Assembly: GCF_932526225.1 (NCBI RefSeq)
Contig: NC_064048.1
Span: 9,698,515 to 9,758,514 of the forward strand
DNA length: 60,000 bases
Reading direction: 5' to 3'
Source: Nematostella vectensis
Lineage: Eukaryota; Cnidaria; Anthozoa; Actiniaria; Edwardsiidae
Shown: positions 44,736-52,460 of the stretch, piece after piece
Layout of the letters: each line of letters opens with the position of its first letter
How positions within the stretch are numbered: position 1 is the stretch's first letter
Notes under the pieces: generated by a model
Told to the model about the DNA's origin: nothing
The model's database searches: none
Seen by the model: the letters and a program-made list of their open reading frames with translations, nothing else
Translations under genes and position numbers: made by a program

Positions 44736-46262
44736 TTACCGGAATAGATACCAAGCTAAACCAGCCGTAAAGGCTGTGATCGTGACAAGGTTATTTTCGT
44801 GCTGCGTGTTCGTGGGTTTAATCACGTCCGGCTTTGGGTTAGTTTTCGCCTCCGGTTCCGGTTTGTGAGCCGTGACTGACTCGGTATGAGGTAATACAAT
44901 CTTTGAATGACCCATATTATGTTTTGGGATCGTTTTTATCTCGTTATTTATCGGATTCAGCCCCAGTTTCATATCAGTGGTGGCTTTTTGTAACTTGTTA
45001 TTATAGCCAACGATCGAAGTGTTGTTATTTATCACAAGATACGATGGACTTAACCAACAGCCGAGGGCGAAAGCCAGGTCTAGTTTTTGTCTCGCCTGTT
45101 GTAAAGCAAACTGATACCGTTGTATACTTTTCGATATACTGTTTTCCACCACCGCGCTTTCAAAGAGTTTCGTGAAGACCTGTTTCGTTTCCTGAGCTGA
45201 ACCGCTATCACCGACGATTGACGACCGGGTCTGAACTTGCGCGCCTAGAATACAGTAAACAAAGGCTTCGATGCTCTGGTTTATCCTAGACAACCCAGCT
45301 TTGGTTAACCCCATTGATTTTTCCGGAAAGAACCACTCATACTGAAACCCAGTTCTAAGGTCTTTCAGGTACTCGATCTCAAAGTGATTCATGTGTTCGT
45401 GGTCGCTTTTGGCAGCGTCCCATTCGTCGTGTAATTGATCAATGGTGCCATAAGGCTTATACTTGTCGTTAGAAGATGACAAGCCGTGATAATCATAATT
45501 ATAAACGTTCCCTAACCCACGATTTATCGGTCCGAGGAACCGGAAATCGTCACCAGTTCGGAATTCTGTTCTTAGTTTTTGGTAAGCCGCTTCGCTGTAA
45601 AAGTTTTTATTCCAACTAAAGAGCCTATCTTTTGGAAGAGGGCATTGTAGCTCGTTTAATATTCGTCTGATAGTGAAAATGATGTGGAATCTGTAGAACG
45701 ACCCAACTTGAGAGTCGTCAATCATGTCACGCGTCACACCACATCCAGCAGTAGCGCAAAACATAGCAAAATTTAAGGCTTGACTCCAATAACTGAGGTT
45801 TGAGGCGTCGAGCCACCTACTAGCCTCCTTTGCTGTTCTGAATACTAGCAAGCTGTCGGTGAATATGTCCCTAAAAACAAAGTGTGTCTTCAGCTTTGGT
45901 GTTATAAAAACATCGAAAGAGACGTAATTATTTCTCGTAGGGTTTTCGTCCCACGGCAATATCTTGTACTCTGCACGCGCGTCTAGTCTGTATTGTTTTG
46001 GGAACCCAAACAGTTGCTGGATCGTTTCCTTGTATGCTTGTGTGTCGTCGGCGACTAGAAAATCCTGGATATTCTCAGGTTTCCAGCTATTACCAGGGAA
46101 GTGATATAACGTTTTGACTAGATTCCCATTCTTGTCGAATGGATCGTATTCGTCCCCGTTGAAAACGAATTGCACATTGCCGTGCTCGTCGGCAGAGAAC
46201 CTGAAGCGTGAGTAGTAGGGGTACCTTTTCACAAATTCTGTAAACTTCATCTTATATGACAT
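44736..46262 (-). CDS. Polinton-conserved protein of unknown function, 508 aa
   Basis: Last gene of the minus-strand structural block. The central part contains SQALNFAMFCATAGCGVTRD followed by FYRFHIIFTIRRIL, a motif I associate with a widespread Polinton protein of unknown role. The N-terminal 150 residues are aromatic-rich and resemble no enzyme I can name. The C-terminus is a Pro/Lys-rich linker followed by one hydrophobic segment (about 489-507) and a final Arg, so the protein may be tail-anchored in a membrane. The first ATG lies in a palindrome (CATCTTATATGTCATATAAG); the second Met (residue 5) is an equally good start. No protease triad was seen. Confidence 0.75.
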   Translation of the reverse strand: MSYKMKFTEFVKRYPYYSRFRFSADEHGNVQFVFNGDEYDPFDKNGNLVKTLYHFPGNSWKPENIQDFLVADDTQAYKETIQQLFGFPKQYRLDARAEYKILPWDENPTRNNYVSFDVFITPKLKTHFVFRDIFTDSLLVFRTAKEASRWLDASNLSYWSQALNFAMFCATAGCGVTRDMIDDSQVGSFYRFHIIFTIRRILNELQCPLPKDRLFSWNKNFYSEAAYQKLRTEFRTGDDFRFLGPINRGLGNVYNYDYHGLSSSNDKYKPYGTIDQLHDEWDAAKSDHEHMNHFEIEYLKDLRTGFQYEWFFPEKSMGLTKAGLSRINQSIEAFVYCILGAQVQTRSSIVGDSGSAQETKQVFTKLFESAVVENSISKSIQRYQFALQQARQKLDLAFALGCWLSPSYLVINNNTSIVGYNNKLQKATTDMKLGLNPINNEIKTIPKHNMGHSKIVLPHTESVTAHKPEPEAKTNPKPDVIKPTNTQHENNLVTITAFTAGLAWYLFR

Positions 46263-46267
46263 ATAAG

Positions 46268-46283
46268 ATGTTTTTAAATCAGT
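46268..46283 (-). promoter_or_regulatory. CTGATTTAAAAACATC box of the 508-aa gene
   Basis: Minus-strand copy of the box directly before the start codon, the same sub-type (AAAAACATC) as before the 179-aa gene. Confidence 0.6.
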
Positions 46284-46340
46284 CCTTTACGCATCTCAAT
46301 TCATAGATCCATCCAACGGGAGTTCTCTCGTACAGAAATT

Positions 46341-46946
46341 TCACCGAGCGGGTCGACTCGCCAGGTCTTTCAAAATCTCTTCTCTTACTGTTTCCCTCAG
46401 CTTGGTGATGTTTACGTTTTTTTCGTCCTCTTTTCCTGACTTTTGACGAATCTGAAGCTTTAGAGCCTCAAACTTATCCACCTCATTCAAGATCAATGAA
46501 AACTCTTCATCTGATATTTTGTTGTCTTTCAAAGCTTTAGAAACTAAATCACGTATGCTATTCACCTTTGCCCCTGCCATCGCCACCGTTTGGTCGTGCT
46601 TAGAGACTTTTCGCGACAGTCGTTTAGAAACCGCCGCACAGCCTACAGACGTAAGACCAAAAACACCAGCCAAAGCACCCAACGGAACTCCAACGACGAT
46701 ACCAAAACCTGACAGAGAAGTTCCTAAACCACCAGACCCAAGAATGACGGACGCGAGTCCTAAGCCCACACTTACCTTTGAAAACACGCTCTGCGCTCGT
46801 TTATACTTTTTCCTCACGTTCTCATAATGTTTGACTTCCTGCTCCAAACTTCCCAAAACATCGTGGATCTTTTGAAGTCTGAAGTTATCACCCGAGGGGC
46901 TGACCCCTCGGGGTACGTTCGGGTAGATTGAGTTGTACTCTTCCAT
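46341..46946 (-). CDS. Polinton-conserved glycine-rich hydrophobic protein, 201 aa
   Basis: An N-terminal charged helix (about 25-50) is followed by a long Gly/Ala/Val-rich hydrophobic region (about 55-105, SVGLGLASVILGSGGLGTSL) that could span or disturb a membrane. A basic helix (VSKRLSRKVSKHDQTV) and a charged, helical C-terminal half with KISDEEFSLI come next. I associate this layout with an uncharacterised protein family of cnidarian Polintons. A role in the virion or in membrane penetration is possible but unproven. Residues 11-19 (VPRGVSPSG) are encoded by a copy of the dispersed GC-rich palindrome. Confidence 0.7.
   Translation of the reverse strand: MEEYNSIYPNVPRGVSPSGDNFRLQKIHDVLGSLEQEVKHYENVRKKYKRAQSVFSKVSVGLGLASVILGSGGLGTSLSGFGIVVGVPLGALAGVFGLTSVGCAAVSKRLSRKVSKHDQTVAMAGAKVNSIRDLVSKALKDNKISDEEFSLILNEVDKFEALKLQIRQKSGKEDEKNVNITKLRETVREEILKDLASRPAR
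46891..46912. repeat. Dispersed palindromic repeat, copy C (in frame)
   Basis: CCCGAGGGG CTGA CCCCTCGGG, a perfect 9-bp inverted repeat with a 4-base centre, inside the N-terminal codons of the 201-aa gene. Confidence 0.85.
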
Positions 46947-46969
46947 AGCTTTATTATGGGGAGAGTTTA

Positions 46970-46984
46970 TTCTTTAAGTGATTT
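46970..46984 (-). promoter_or_regulatory. Box of the 201-aa gene overlapping the previous stop
   Basis: On the minus strand ATCACTTAAAGAATAA: its TTAAAGA core includes the TAA stop of the 207-aa gene. Promoter and stop codon share bases. Confidence 0.65.
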
Positions 46985-47597
46985 CTAAAATTAGACGTAT
47001 CGGGTAGAGACCGCGCTCTATTGTGTTTCCGTCACCGCCCTTTATACTAAGACGGAGACTACTCACGTAACCGACTGATGTGGTGCTAACCCGTACCGGA
47101 TCGCTTGGATTGAGGTATATCTTTCCTTCATCAAGCTCTACACTTGCTAGGACTTGTGAGGGCGCCCCTTGTTGGAGGGAGTCAGACGCGTTCACAAGAT
47201 CGCAGTGGATAAAAATAGCCTCGTGACCTATCATCTTTATCTCGTGGCGAGTGTTTGCTTCCAGCTCCCTGGTCTTGAGTCCTAACAGGCAGGCGAGCGG
47301 CTCATTCAACACGACGTTCCGATGAACTTCGAGTGACGAGTCTCTAATAGATACTGACTTTTCACCAAGACGCATACCCCCATCTATTTGAAGTTTTAGC
47401 GTCTCAATCGTATACTGCCCCGCGGGGATCCTGAGGATAATGTTCTCACCGTCGGAGACCGTTCCCTCGCTTGAGAGACTGTTACAACGATTATGAAACG
47501 CACATCCTCGCAGCGCGATAAACCGCGGCTTTTCAATAGGGTGTTCTAAATAGACGGTAAAGTCACCAACGTTCCCTTCAATGTAGAGTAATACCAT
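46974..47597 (-). CDS. Candidate minor capsid (penton-like) protein, 207 aa
   Basis: Predicted to be almost entirely beta-strand, with alternating hydrophobic and charged residues and glycine turns, as in a single jelly-roll. A central motif HEIKMIGHEAIFIHCDLVN is of a type that recurs in small Polinton structural proteins. Position in the late block and size (about 200 aa) suit a penton-like vertex protein, but no decisive signature is visible; a fibre- or spike-related beta protein is the alternative. It starts 3 bases after the stop of the 340-aa gene, so its promoter box lies inside the upstream coding end. Confidence 0.5.
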   Translation of the reverse strand: MVLLYIEGNVGDFTVYLEHPIEKPRFIALRGCAFHNRCNSLSSEGTVSDGENIILRIPAGQYTIETLKLQIDGGMRLGEKSVSIRDSSLEVHRNVVLNEPLACLLGLKTRELEANTRHEIKMIGHEAIFIHCDLVNASDSLQQGAPSQVLASVELDEGKIYLNPSDPVRVSTTSVGYVSSLRLSIKGGDGNTIERGLYPIRLILEIT

Positions 47598-47600
47598 TTG

Positions 47601-48623
47601 TTATGATTTCCGTCTCCTTTTAAATCGTTCTACGAAATACAGGACGACAGCGACGATGAGAAGCCATGCGTTTTTAGCTAAAAAGCCTACGACTTCACCC
47701 GCCGTTCTAAAGATGAAACTGGCTATCGCACCAACCATTCCTGGGAGTATTTCTCCTAGTTTCTTGCCTATTGTTTTAAGACCGTCTCCAACGCCTTTTG
47801 CAACACTTGTCAAACCCGTCTTCAGGTTAGAGACAATAACACCGATAACAACGCCCACAGCGGTAACGACAGCAGCGACTGTAAATCCGTATTTCTTAAA
47901 AATCGCTTTGACACGATCTTTCAACGACATTCTCTCTTCAAGATTTTCTCTCTCCAATTGATTCTCTTCCAAAGTCTCATCTATGACAGAATTTCTTTCG
48001 CTGAGCTCTTCATTTTTACGATCTATAGCTCTTAGTCTTTCTTGGTTAGTTGTTTCACTTCGTTCCTCATTATTTTTTCTCATTTGCTCGGTGTTTCTCT
48101 CTTCTTCTTCTCTGAGTGTATTACCTGTAGCGTCTAGTTCATCGAGTTGAATCTGAATTTGCTTGTACTTTCCGGATCTGATTTTGTCGTCAACACTCTT
48201 CCGCACCGTTCTATCCTCATTATACAACCTTTCTGGTCTAGTCCAACCACCTTTTCTCGCAGAATAGAAGGAAATGAATTGTTTCCCTCTTTCATCCGTT
48301 GAAATCTGAACTAAATTTTCATCAAGATCTGGATATTTCGATAACAAAAGGTTTACCCTAAGTGTGTCCGTTGAAGAAGAACCTCCAATATTCTGTAACT
48401 CCATGTACTCGGGGACATCCCTCCCGGGGTTTCGTGTTTTCCATAAGTCGGTCAACCTCCTAATCACATAGCTTGCACCTCTACCAAATCTGTTTGAAAT
48501 CCTTTCATTCCATGATTCTCTTCCCTCACCATCGTTTGGAATAAGAGAGTCATAATCTTCGTCTACAGTAGTATTCAAATCTTCTCTACCTTCTTCTGTT
48601 GTGGGATCAAAATCTATATCCAT
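47601..48623 (-). CDS. Polinton-conserved coiled-coil membrane protein, 340 aa
   Basis: Acidic N-terminus (1-35), a folded part (about 36-130), a long highly charged coiled coil (about 145-232, rich in E, R, N and K), a first hydrophobic helix (about 246-265), a Gly-rich amphipathic stretch (VAKGVGDGLKTIGKKLG, about 274-290), a second hydrophobic helix (about 305-331) and a basic end RFKRRRKS. The C-terminal third is a pattern I associate with a widespread cnidarian Polinton protein. Membrane-active proteins are proposed for adintoviruses as entry factors, and this is a candidate by architecture only. The last codons contain the promoter box of the next gene (CGATTTAAAAGGAG). Confidence 0.7.
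   Translation of the reverse strand: MDIDFDPTTEEGREDLNTTVDEDYDSLIPNDGEGRESWNERISNRFGRGASYVIRRLTDLWKTRNPGRDVPEYMELQNIGGSSSTDTLRVNLLLSKYPDLDENLVQISTDERGKQFISFYSARKGGWTRPERLYNEDRTVRKSVDDKIRSGKYKQIQIQLDELDATGNTLREEEERNTEQMRKNNEERSETTNQERLRAIDRKNEELSERNSVIDETLEENQLERENLEERMSLKDRVKAIFKKYGFTVAAVVTAVGVVIGVIVSNLKTGLTSVAKGVGDGLKTIGKKLGEILPGMVGAIASFIFRTAGEVVGFLAKNAWLLIVAVVLYFVERFKRRRKS
47610..47626 (-). promoter_or_regulatory. Box of the 207-aa gene inside the 340-aa coding end
   Basis: CGATTTAAAAGGAGACGG on the minus strand, about 15-30 bases before the start at 47597. It is read in frame as part of FKRRRK. Confidence 0.55.
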
Positions 48624-48645
48624 TTCTTATTTTGTTTGAAAATAA

Positions 48646-48661
48646 GAAATCTTTAAGTCGT
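48646..48661 (-). promoter_or_regulatory. ACGACTTAAAGATTTC box of the 340-aa gene
   Basis: Minus-strand box about 25 bases before the start codon. Confidence 0.65.
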
Positions 48662-48667
48662 GCCGGC

Positions 48668-49084
48668 TCATATCCACCTACTCGCTACATAGCCAAGGGC
48701 TAACATTCCACCTCCAACATATGCCATCTCTCCCATCTTTTGGTTGCTACTTGGTCTGTAGTAATCTGAGAGCTCAGGCTCTTTCAAATCAAAATCTGGA
48801 TGTGTTTGAGCGTATAGTTTGAAGGCCTCATCCGTCTCTTTATTGTTCCCATCCGCACGAACTTTATTATTATATTCTTCCTCCAACCAATCCTGGTATT
48901 CCTGTCTTTTTTTCTGCCAATCACCCATTGCTTGTTGATACTTTTCAAGCGCTTTATCGTGTCTTATTTTTTCTTTATCAACATGAGTAGCGTCAGAAGA
49001 TAAGTATCTCGCTAGGTAACTCCCTCCAACGAATGCCGTCGCATTAAGAATAGCTCCACCAATCATAAATGCTATACTCGCCAT
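48668..49084 (-). CDS. Small membrane protein with two hydrophobic ends, 138 aa
   Basis: Begins with a hydrophobic segment (IAFMIGGAILNATAFVGGSY, about 3-22), has a charged, helical middle with many K, E and Q residues (about 35-110), and ends with a second hydrophobic segment (YVGGGMLALGYVAS). No family was recognised beyond resemblance to small Polinton virion membrane proteins. Tightly packed with its neighbours: 49 bp to the upstream gene end and 44 bp to the next start, each gap holding one promoter box. Confidence 0.6.
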   Translation of the reverse strand: MASIAFMIGGAILNATAFVGGSYLARYLSSDATHVDKEKIRHDKALEKYQQAMGDWQKKRQEYQDWLEEEYNNKVRADGNNKETDEAFKLYAQTHPDFDLKEPELSDYYRPSSNQKMGEMAYVGGGMLALGYVASRWI

Positions 49085-49100
49085 TTATTAATCAATCTAT

Positions 49101-49116
49101 AAGATCTTTAAGTCGC
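49101..49116 (-). promoter_or_regulatory. GCGACTTAAAGATCTT box of the 138-aa gene
   Basis: Minus-strand box about 18 bases before the start, directly abutting the stop codon of the 74-aa gene. Confidence 0.65.
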
Positions 49117-49341
49117 CTACAGCGGTTTTGGCAAAATCTTTTGTGTTTCCAGATAATCTTTCAGATACATACTACCGGACAGGACAGCAACCCATTTAGC
49201 GTAGTTTGTAACACTTGACGAAGGGTCGCTGATGAATGACTCTTTCATAGCCTTTTTAGCAACATAACCCATACCGGCGGCTAATCCGATGATGACTGCT
49301 GAGTCGGTGATCGTTTTCACAAGTTTGTTTTCAGTTGACAT
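49117..49341 (-). CDS. Small membrane protein, 74 aa
   Basis: Very short protein with a central hydrophobic stretch (TDSAVIIGLAAGMGYVAKKA) and a second weaker one (WVAVLSGSMYLKDYL). The length and a clear promoter box before its ATG argue for a real gene in spite of its size. Function unknown; probably a virion or host-membrane component. Confidence 0.55.
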   Translation of the reverse strand: MSTENKLVKTITDSAVIIGLAAGMGYVAKKAMKESFISDPSSSVTNYAKWVAVLSGSMYLKDYLETQKILPKPL

Positions 49342-49366
49342 GATTTTATTTATTACAGATTCAGAT

Positions 49367-49380
49367 AATCTTTAAATCAC
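49367..49380 (-). promoter_or_regulatory. GTGATTTAAAGATT box of the 74-aa gene
   Basis: The TGA within GTGATTTAAAG is the stop codon of the upstream 144-aa gene: promoter and stop overlap. Confidence 0.7.
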
Positions 49381-49811
49381 AACATTCCTATTTTTGGCGT
49401 CGCGTTCGGGAGGCTAGCCCCTCGGGCGGCAGGCCTCTCGAAAGTTACAGTCTCGTTGGCGTTGATCTTGGGCGTCTTTTTGTAAAAACGCATATACATA
49501 TCCAATGCGGTGAGCCCTATTCCGACTAGAGCCAGTACAGTTGTAAACGATAGCTCTGGAATCCAAGCGTCCGAGAGGCTATCCCCTCGAGCTCCCTCTT
49601 GGTGGGGTGTCTCTGCTCGTGCAGCGTCTTCTGAACTCGCCTCCGCCTCGCGTTTCATCTCCCTAGCAAGTGCTTCTCTACACCTCCTATTATATTCGGC
49701 AACTCTCTTACCAGAAGCGACTTTTGTAGGATCTTTCTCCTTAACGGCACTCTTCTTCCTGGGGGGAGGGTCCTTTGTGATTTGCTCAACCTCTTGATTT
49801 TCGTCAGACAT
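49377..49811 (-). CDS. Basic/acidic single-pass membrane protein, 144 aa
   Basis: A lysine- and proline-rich N-terminus (PPPRKKSAVKEKDPTKVASG) and a basic helix (about 36-56) could bind nucleic acid. One transmembrane helix follows (about 88-106, SFTTVLALVGIGLTALDM), then a short tail. The overall pattern resembles a small protein common in cnidarian Polintons (impression, not proof). Two copies of the dispersed palindrome are in frame: QEGARGDSLS (71-80) and RPAARGASLPN (126-136). They look like inserts in regions without structure. Confidence 0.65.
   Translation of the reverse strand: MSDENQEVEQITKDPPPRKKSAVKEKDPTKVASGKRVAEYNRRCREALAREMKREAEASSEDAARAETPHQEGARGDSLSDAWIPELSFTTVLALVGIGLTALDMYMRFYKKTPKINANETVTFERPAARGASLPNATPKIGML
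49407..49426. repeat. Dispersed palindromic repeat, copy D (in frame)
   Basis: CGGGAGGCTAGCCCCTCGG, a near palindrome encoding ARGASLP in the 144-aa protein. Confidence 0.8.
49571..49599. repeat. Dispersed palindromic repeat, copy E (in frame)
   Basis: CCGAGAGGCTATCCCCTCGA then GCTCCCTCT, encoding EGARGDSLS in the 144-aa protein. Same full form as copy H at the right TIR. Confidence 0.8.
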
Positions 49812-49831
49812 GATTCTTTACTCTGGATAAA

Positions 49832-49846
49832 GAATCTTTAAATCAC
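49832..49846 (-). promoter_or_regulatory. GTGATTTAAAGATTC box of the 144-aa gene
   Basis: Minus-strand box about 22 bases before the start. Confidence 0.7.
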
Positions 49847-49847
49847 A

Positions 49848-49965
49848 TCATGCTCAAGAGCTTGCTCAGTTGTGCTCAAGAGCTTGCTTAGACGTGCTCA
49901 GGTGTGCTCAAGAGCCTGCTTAGTTGTGCTCAGGTGTGCTCAAGAGTTTGCTCAGTTGTGCTTGA
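49848..49965. repeat. Short tandem repeat GCTCAAGAGCTTGCTCAGTT
   Basis: About five copies of a 20-32 bp unit containing the palindromic GCTCAAGAGC. It fills the gap between the 144-aa promoter and the end of the 179-aa gene and extends into that gene's last codons. It could act as a 3'-end signal or be simple expansion. Confidence 0.7.
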
Positions 49966-50469
49966 AACTTCTTGAAGTTTGTTGGAAGTCTCCTGTGAAG
50001 GTGTTAGTTTAACATGCTTAGCGACCCGAAAGAGGGCACTAGCAAGTGCTACCATCCTTCCTCCCTTCAATACCAAGAGACCTGCAAAGTTTGACAATTC
50101 GCGTTTAACCAACTCGTCGTTCTGTAAGTCTTTGCTAAGCGCTTCGGTGTCATCTACAGGAACCACGTAGGAAATGACTTGAGACACCACTTGAAGTGCT
50201 GATTCTACTAATCCATCAGTAACTTGCTTGCCTAAGACAGTCTGGTAGCGAACAAAGTATTTCTCGACGTCTTTCGCCGAGAGCTTCTTGATATCACCAA
50301 GACTCATACCGACACCAAGAAATTCCTTCGTAGTCCCAAGAGATGCGAGAATAGCCAGCGATTCTCGTTTGACTTCAACATCATCTTCGGGAGGCTCGCC
50401 CTTCGAGCTAGCCCCTCGGGCTCCCTCAGACTCGGGTTTCTCTTCCATGTAATCCTCGACGCTTGCCAT
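49930..50469 (-). CDS. Polinton-conserved helical protein, 179 aa
   Basis: Start at 50469 is preferred over an upstream in-frame ATG (50532), because the promoter box and a palindromic repeat lie between them. The acidic, disordered N-terminus (1-32) includes EGARGASSKGEPPED, encoded by a double copy of the dispersed palindrome. The rest is predicted helical, with FLGVGMSLGDIKKLSAKDVE and KGGRMVALASALFRVAKHV, a type I associate with a Polinton family of unknown function. The last codons run into the tandem repeat 49848-49965, so the C-terminus may be recent. Neighbour of the ATPase; a packaging or core role is possible but not shown. Confidence 0.65.
   Translation of the reverse strand: MASVEDYMEEKPESEGARGASSKGEPPEDDVEVKRESLAILASLGTTKEFLGVGMSLGDIKKLSAKDVEKYFVRYQTVLGKQVTDGLVESALQVVSQVISYVVPVDDTEALSKDLQNDELVKRELSNFAGLLVLKGGRMVALASALFRVAKHVKLTPSQETSNKLQEVSSTTEQTLEHT
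50386..50427. repeat. Dispersed palindromic repeat, copy F (double, in frame)
   Basis: Two adjoining copies: TTCGGGAGGCTCGCCC and TTCGAGCTAGCCCCTCGGG, then CTCCCTC. In frame in the 179-aa gene. Confidence 0.8.
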
Positions 50470-50490
50470 CTTATTTTGTAAGTAGACCAA

Positions 50491-50506
50491 GATGTTTTTA
50501 AACCAC
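50491..50506 (-). promoter_or_regulatory. GTGGTTTAAAAACATC box of the 179-aa gene
   Basis: Minus-strand box about 22 bases before the start. It adjoins palindrome copy G, as the polymerase and TFIIB boxes lie near copies H and B. Confidence 0.7.
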
Positions 50507-50533
50507 TTCGAGGGGCTGGCCCTAGAGCTCACC
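50506..50533. repeat. Dispersed palindromic repeat, copy G (spans ATPase stop)
   Basis: TTCGAGGGGCTGGCCCTAGA then GCTCACC. The TGA stop of the ATPase (50529-50531) is formed at its edge. Confidence 0.7.
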
Positions 50534-51155
50534 GCGTGGCAGGAATCTCCAAATAACGTTGGAATGGATGCCGTAGACAGAAACAGAGTCTGGAATACTT
50601 TTCAGTTTTCAGCAGTTCTACGAACTTTTTACGAGTCTCGACGTCTAAATCACCTCCATAATCTTCAAACAGTGTTTTGGTGCCAATTTGAGATGGATTA
50701 TGGAATGTGACCACACAGGCGACGTTATCACGGAAGGGCTTTGCTATGGATGTTAATTGTTGCGTCAATACCCACACTGATAATCCTTCGTGTCTCCCTG
50801 AGAACGCTAGATTGATAAACTTGTTCGAGCGTTGCTTTAGATCTTTCGATACAGCACAGTCATCCAAAACGAGTAACGTATTTGTACCAGAAAATAGCAC
50901 CGCACAATCTGTTAGTAACTCGTTAATCTCATCGGTGTTACTAGCATCCGGCGATAATACCAAGAAACGTTTATCTCCGTGAGCAAATCTACGATAGGAC
51001 TTGTTTTTCGCATAAGTCGGACAAATCAACACAATGTATTCAAACACATGCCGGAACGGCCCTCGGAGCTGTTCCGTGAGGTACTTTGTCTTCCCACAAT
51101 TAGTAGGTCCTGTGATAATACAATGAAAAGGAACTTTTTCCCGTAATTCTTCCAT
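50529..51155 (-). CDS. Genome-packaging ATPase (FtsK/HerA, A32-like), 208 aa
   Basis: Drives packaging of the viral genome into capsids in related viruses. Walker A is ITGPTNCGKTK (residues 14-24) and Walker B is TLLVLDDCAV (about 93-102). A downstream WVLTQQL is the typical Gln-containing sensor segment of the FtsK-HerA class, and FHNPSQIGTKTLFEDYGG follows. Length is close to that of Polinton ATPases. The start is the ATG at 51155; the frame is open slightly upstream but lacks another ATG. The promoter box TATTAAAAAGGACTTG overlaps the stop of the capsid gene. It lies between the capsid gene and the 179-aa gene, a usual arrangement. Confidence 0.92.
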   Translation of the reverse strand: MEELREKVPFHCIITGPTNCGKTKYLTEQLRGPFRHVFEYIVLICPTYAKNKSYRRFAHGDKRFLVLSPDASNTDEINELLTDCAVLFSGTNTLLVLDDCAVSKDLKQRSNKFINLAFSGRHEGLSVWVLTQQLTSIAKPFRDNVACVVTFHNPSQIGTKTLFEDYGGDLDVETRKKFVELLKTEKYSRLCFCLRHPFQRYLEIPATR

Positions 51156-51173
51156 TCTTTTTGTATTATCACA

Positions 51174-51189
51174 CAAGTCCTTTTTAATA
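51174..51189 (-). promoter_or_regulatory. TATTAAAAAGGACTTG box of the ATPase gene
   Basis: Weaker form of the box (compare TTTAAGGACATG before the Cys/His gene). Its TAA is the stop codon of the capsid gene. Confidence 0.5.
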
Positions 51190-52422
51190 CATGATTGCTC
51201 TCAAATTCGAGTTCATAACCTCCATCAACGCGTCGGCTACTACAAACATGTAGCAGGTGATGTTTCCCGTTCCTCCAACTTTTCGTTTCATTTCTAGTTT
51301 TACTCCGTCCCGCGTGTTGTTCAAGACCAGACCTCCTCCGTGAATGCTGTTATCTGGATGTGCCCTCAAGTCGACCCACAGAGCAAACTTGTTATTAGCG
51401 TAAAAATCCTTTTGCTTAACACCCTCTCTACCGAAACGTTTCTTTACCGACTCCCAGAGGTCCGGCGGTGTCATCCCCTTGGAGTAGAGACGGTTTGGCA
51501 TGCCATCCACATTAATGTTGATCGATGTGATACTTGGATTGACAAACTTTTCGGAATCCCTTGCTCCTCCTGTGTAGCTCTCTGTGAACAGACACAATAT
51601 CCCTGTCATTGACCTCCTCGGCAGATTAATGTGCTCGTTTATGACACCATCATTAGGTTTGGAAATGGTGAACGTTTTGTGGAGAATGACGTTCTCGTAA
51701 AAGAATCCTCTACCAACCTGATAAGCCGACAACGCCTCACGAGCCAAGTATTCACTTGAGATGCAAGCATATTCCAACTCGAGGTTTGTGATTGTGTACG
51801 TTGGAGTCTTGACCGTGTCAGCATAAACAACGACGTCGGAAACTGGGGCTAGAGTAATTTCAAAGATTAGCGGATGAGGTAACGCCTTTGGATAAAAGAC
51901 CCCATGCTCGCCGAGAATAGGATGGTCGAGTGGAATGCAGTACTTGGTGTTGTGAACTGCTGCAAGAGCTACTTCCTTAGCATCTGATGTCGCTTTGTCA
52001 CCTGCATTTGTCCTGAGCTTCCTCATGTTTTCAGAGGAGATACCTTGTTTTATTCTATCCTCACGATCTTCAGCTTGTAAGTATAAGTCGTGATAGGTTT
52101 GGAAGAGATCGTATCTTTGAGTATCCTGTAGTGTTTCTCCACCGAAAAGAATCTTGAGCCTTGACACTAGGTTCCGGCCAACGTTGTTGACGAGAGTATT
52201 ATTCGCGTGTCCTGTGACGTTTAAGTCAAATAGTAAGGATACACTACCTGGAACAATCACTACATTTTCAGCAAGTTTTGGAATATTTATATAGAGGGTT
52301 TCTCCAGGACTTGCCGATGAGGGATTGAATGTAATCCGATTCAGCGACGATTCCGCTTTCAGGCCGAAGGGTTCCCGTGGGATCCTGTTTGGGTTAATTT
52401 TTTCTGATATCGCTTGTGCCAT
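51184..52422 (-). CDS. Major capsid protein (double jelly-roll type), 412 aa
   Basis: Forms the icosahedral shell in the virion stage proposed for Polintons. The sequence is beta-rich and matches, by motif, the animal Polinton capsid family that databases often label as uncharacterised F54H12.2-like. Landmarks: FNPSSASPGETLYINIPKLA near the start, LVSRLKILFGGETLQDTQRY (about 85-105), GVFYPKALPHPLIFEITLAP and EHINLPRRSMTGILCLFTES. The spacing suits two jelly-rolls, although at 412 aa it is at the short end. It is transcribed divergently from the integrase over a shared TTTAAA segment and lies directly upstream of the packaging ATPase. Confidence 0.88.
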   Translation of the reverse strand: MAQAISEKINPNRIPREPFGLKAESSLNRITFNPSSASPGETLYINIPKLAENVVIVPGSVSLLFDLNVTGHANNTLVNNVGRNLVSRLKILFGGETLQDTQRYDLFQTYHDLYLQAEDREDRIKQGISSENMRKLRTNAGDKATSDAKEVALAAVHNTKYCIPLDHPILGEHGVFYPKALPHPLIFEITLAPVSDVVVYADTVKTPTYTITNLELEYACISSEYLAREALSAYQVGRGFFYENVILHKTFTISKPNDGVINEHINLPRRSMTGILCLFTESYTGGARDSEKFVNPSITSININVDGMPNRLYSKGMTPPDLWESVKKRFGREGVKQKDFYANNKFALWVDLRAHPDNSIHGGGLVLNNTRDGVKLEMKRKVGGTGNITCYMFVVADALMEVMNSNLRAIMY

Positions 52423-52440
52423 CTTTTATTTTAAGAAAAG

Positions 52441-52460
52441 AGAGATAATCTTTAAATGAG
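52441..52460. promoter_or_regulatory. Shared divergent box between capsid and integrase genes
   Basis: Minus strand: CTCATTTAAAGATTATCTC, about 25 bases before the capsid ATG. Plus strand: TCTTTAAATGAG, whose ATG is the integrase start codon. One TTTAAA thus serves both genes. The TAAATG form recalls the late promoters of poxviruses (established for those viruses; inference here). Confidence 0.65.

Noticed and set aside
50470-50532. N-terminal extension of the 179-aa gene to 50532
   Set aside because: The extension consists of the promoter box and palindromic repeat copy G, so the ATG at 50469 is preferred.
51156-51176. Earlier start of the packaging ATPase
   Set aside because: The codon at 51176 is TTG; the first ATG is at 51155, and Walker A position then fits the family.
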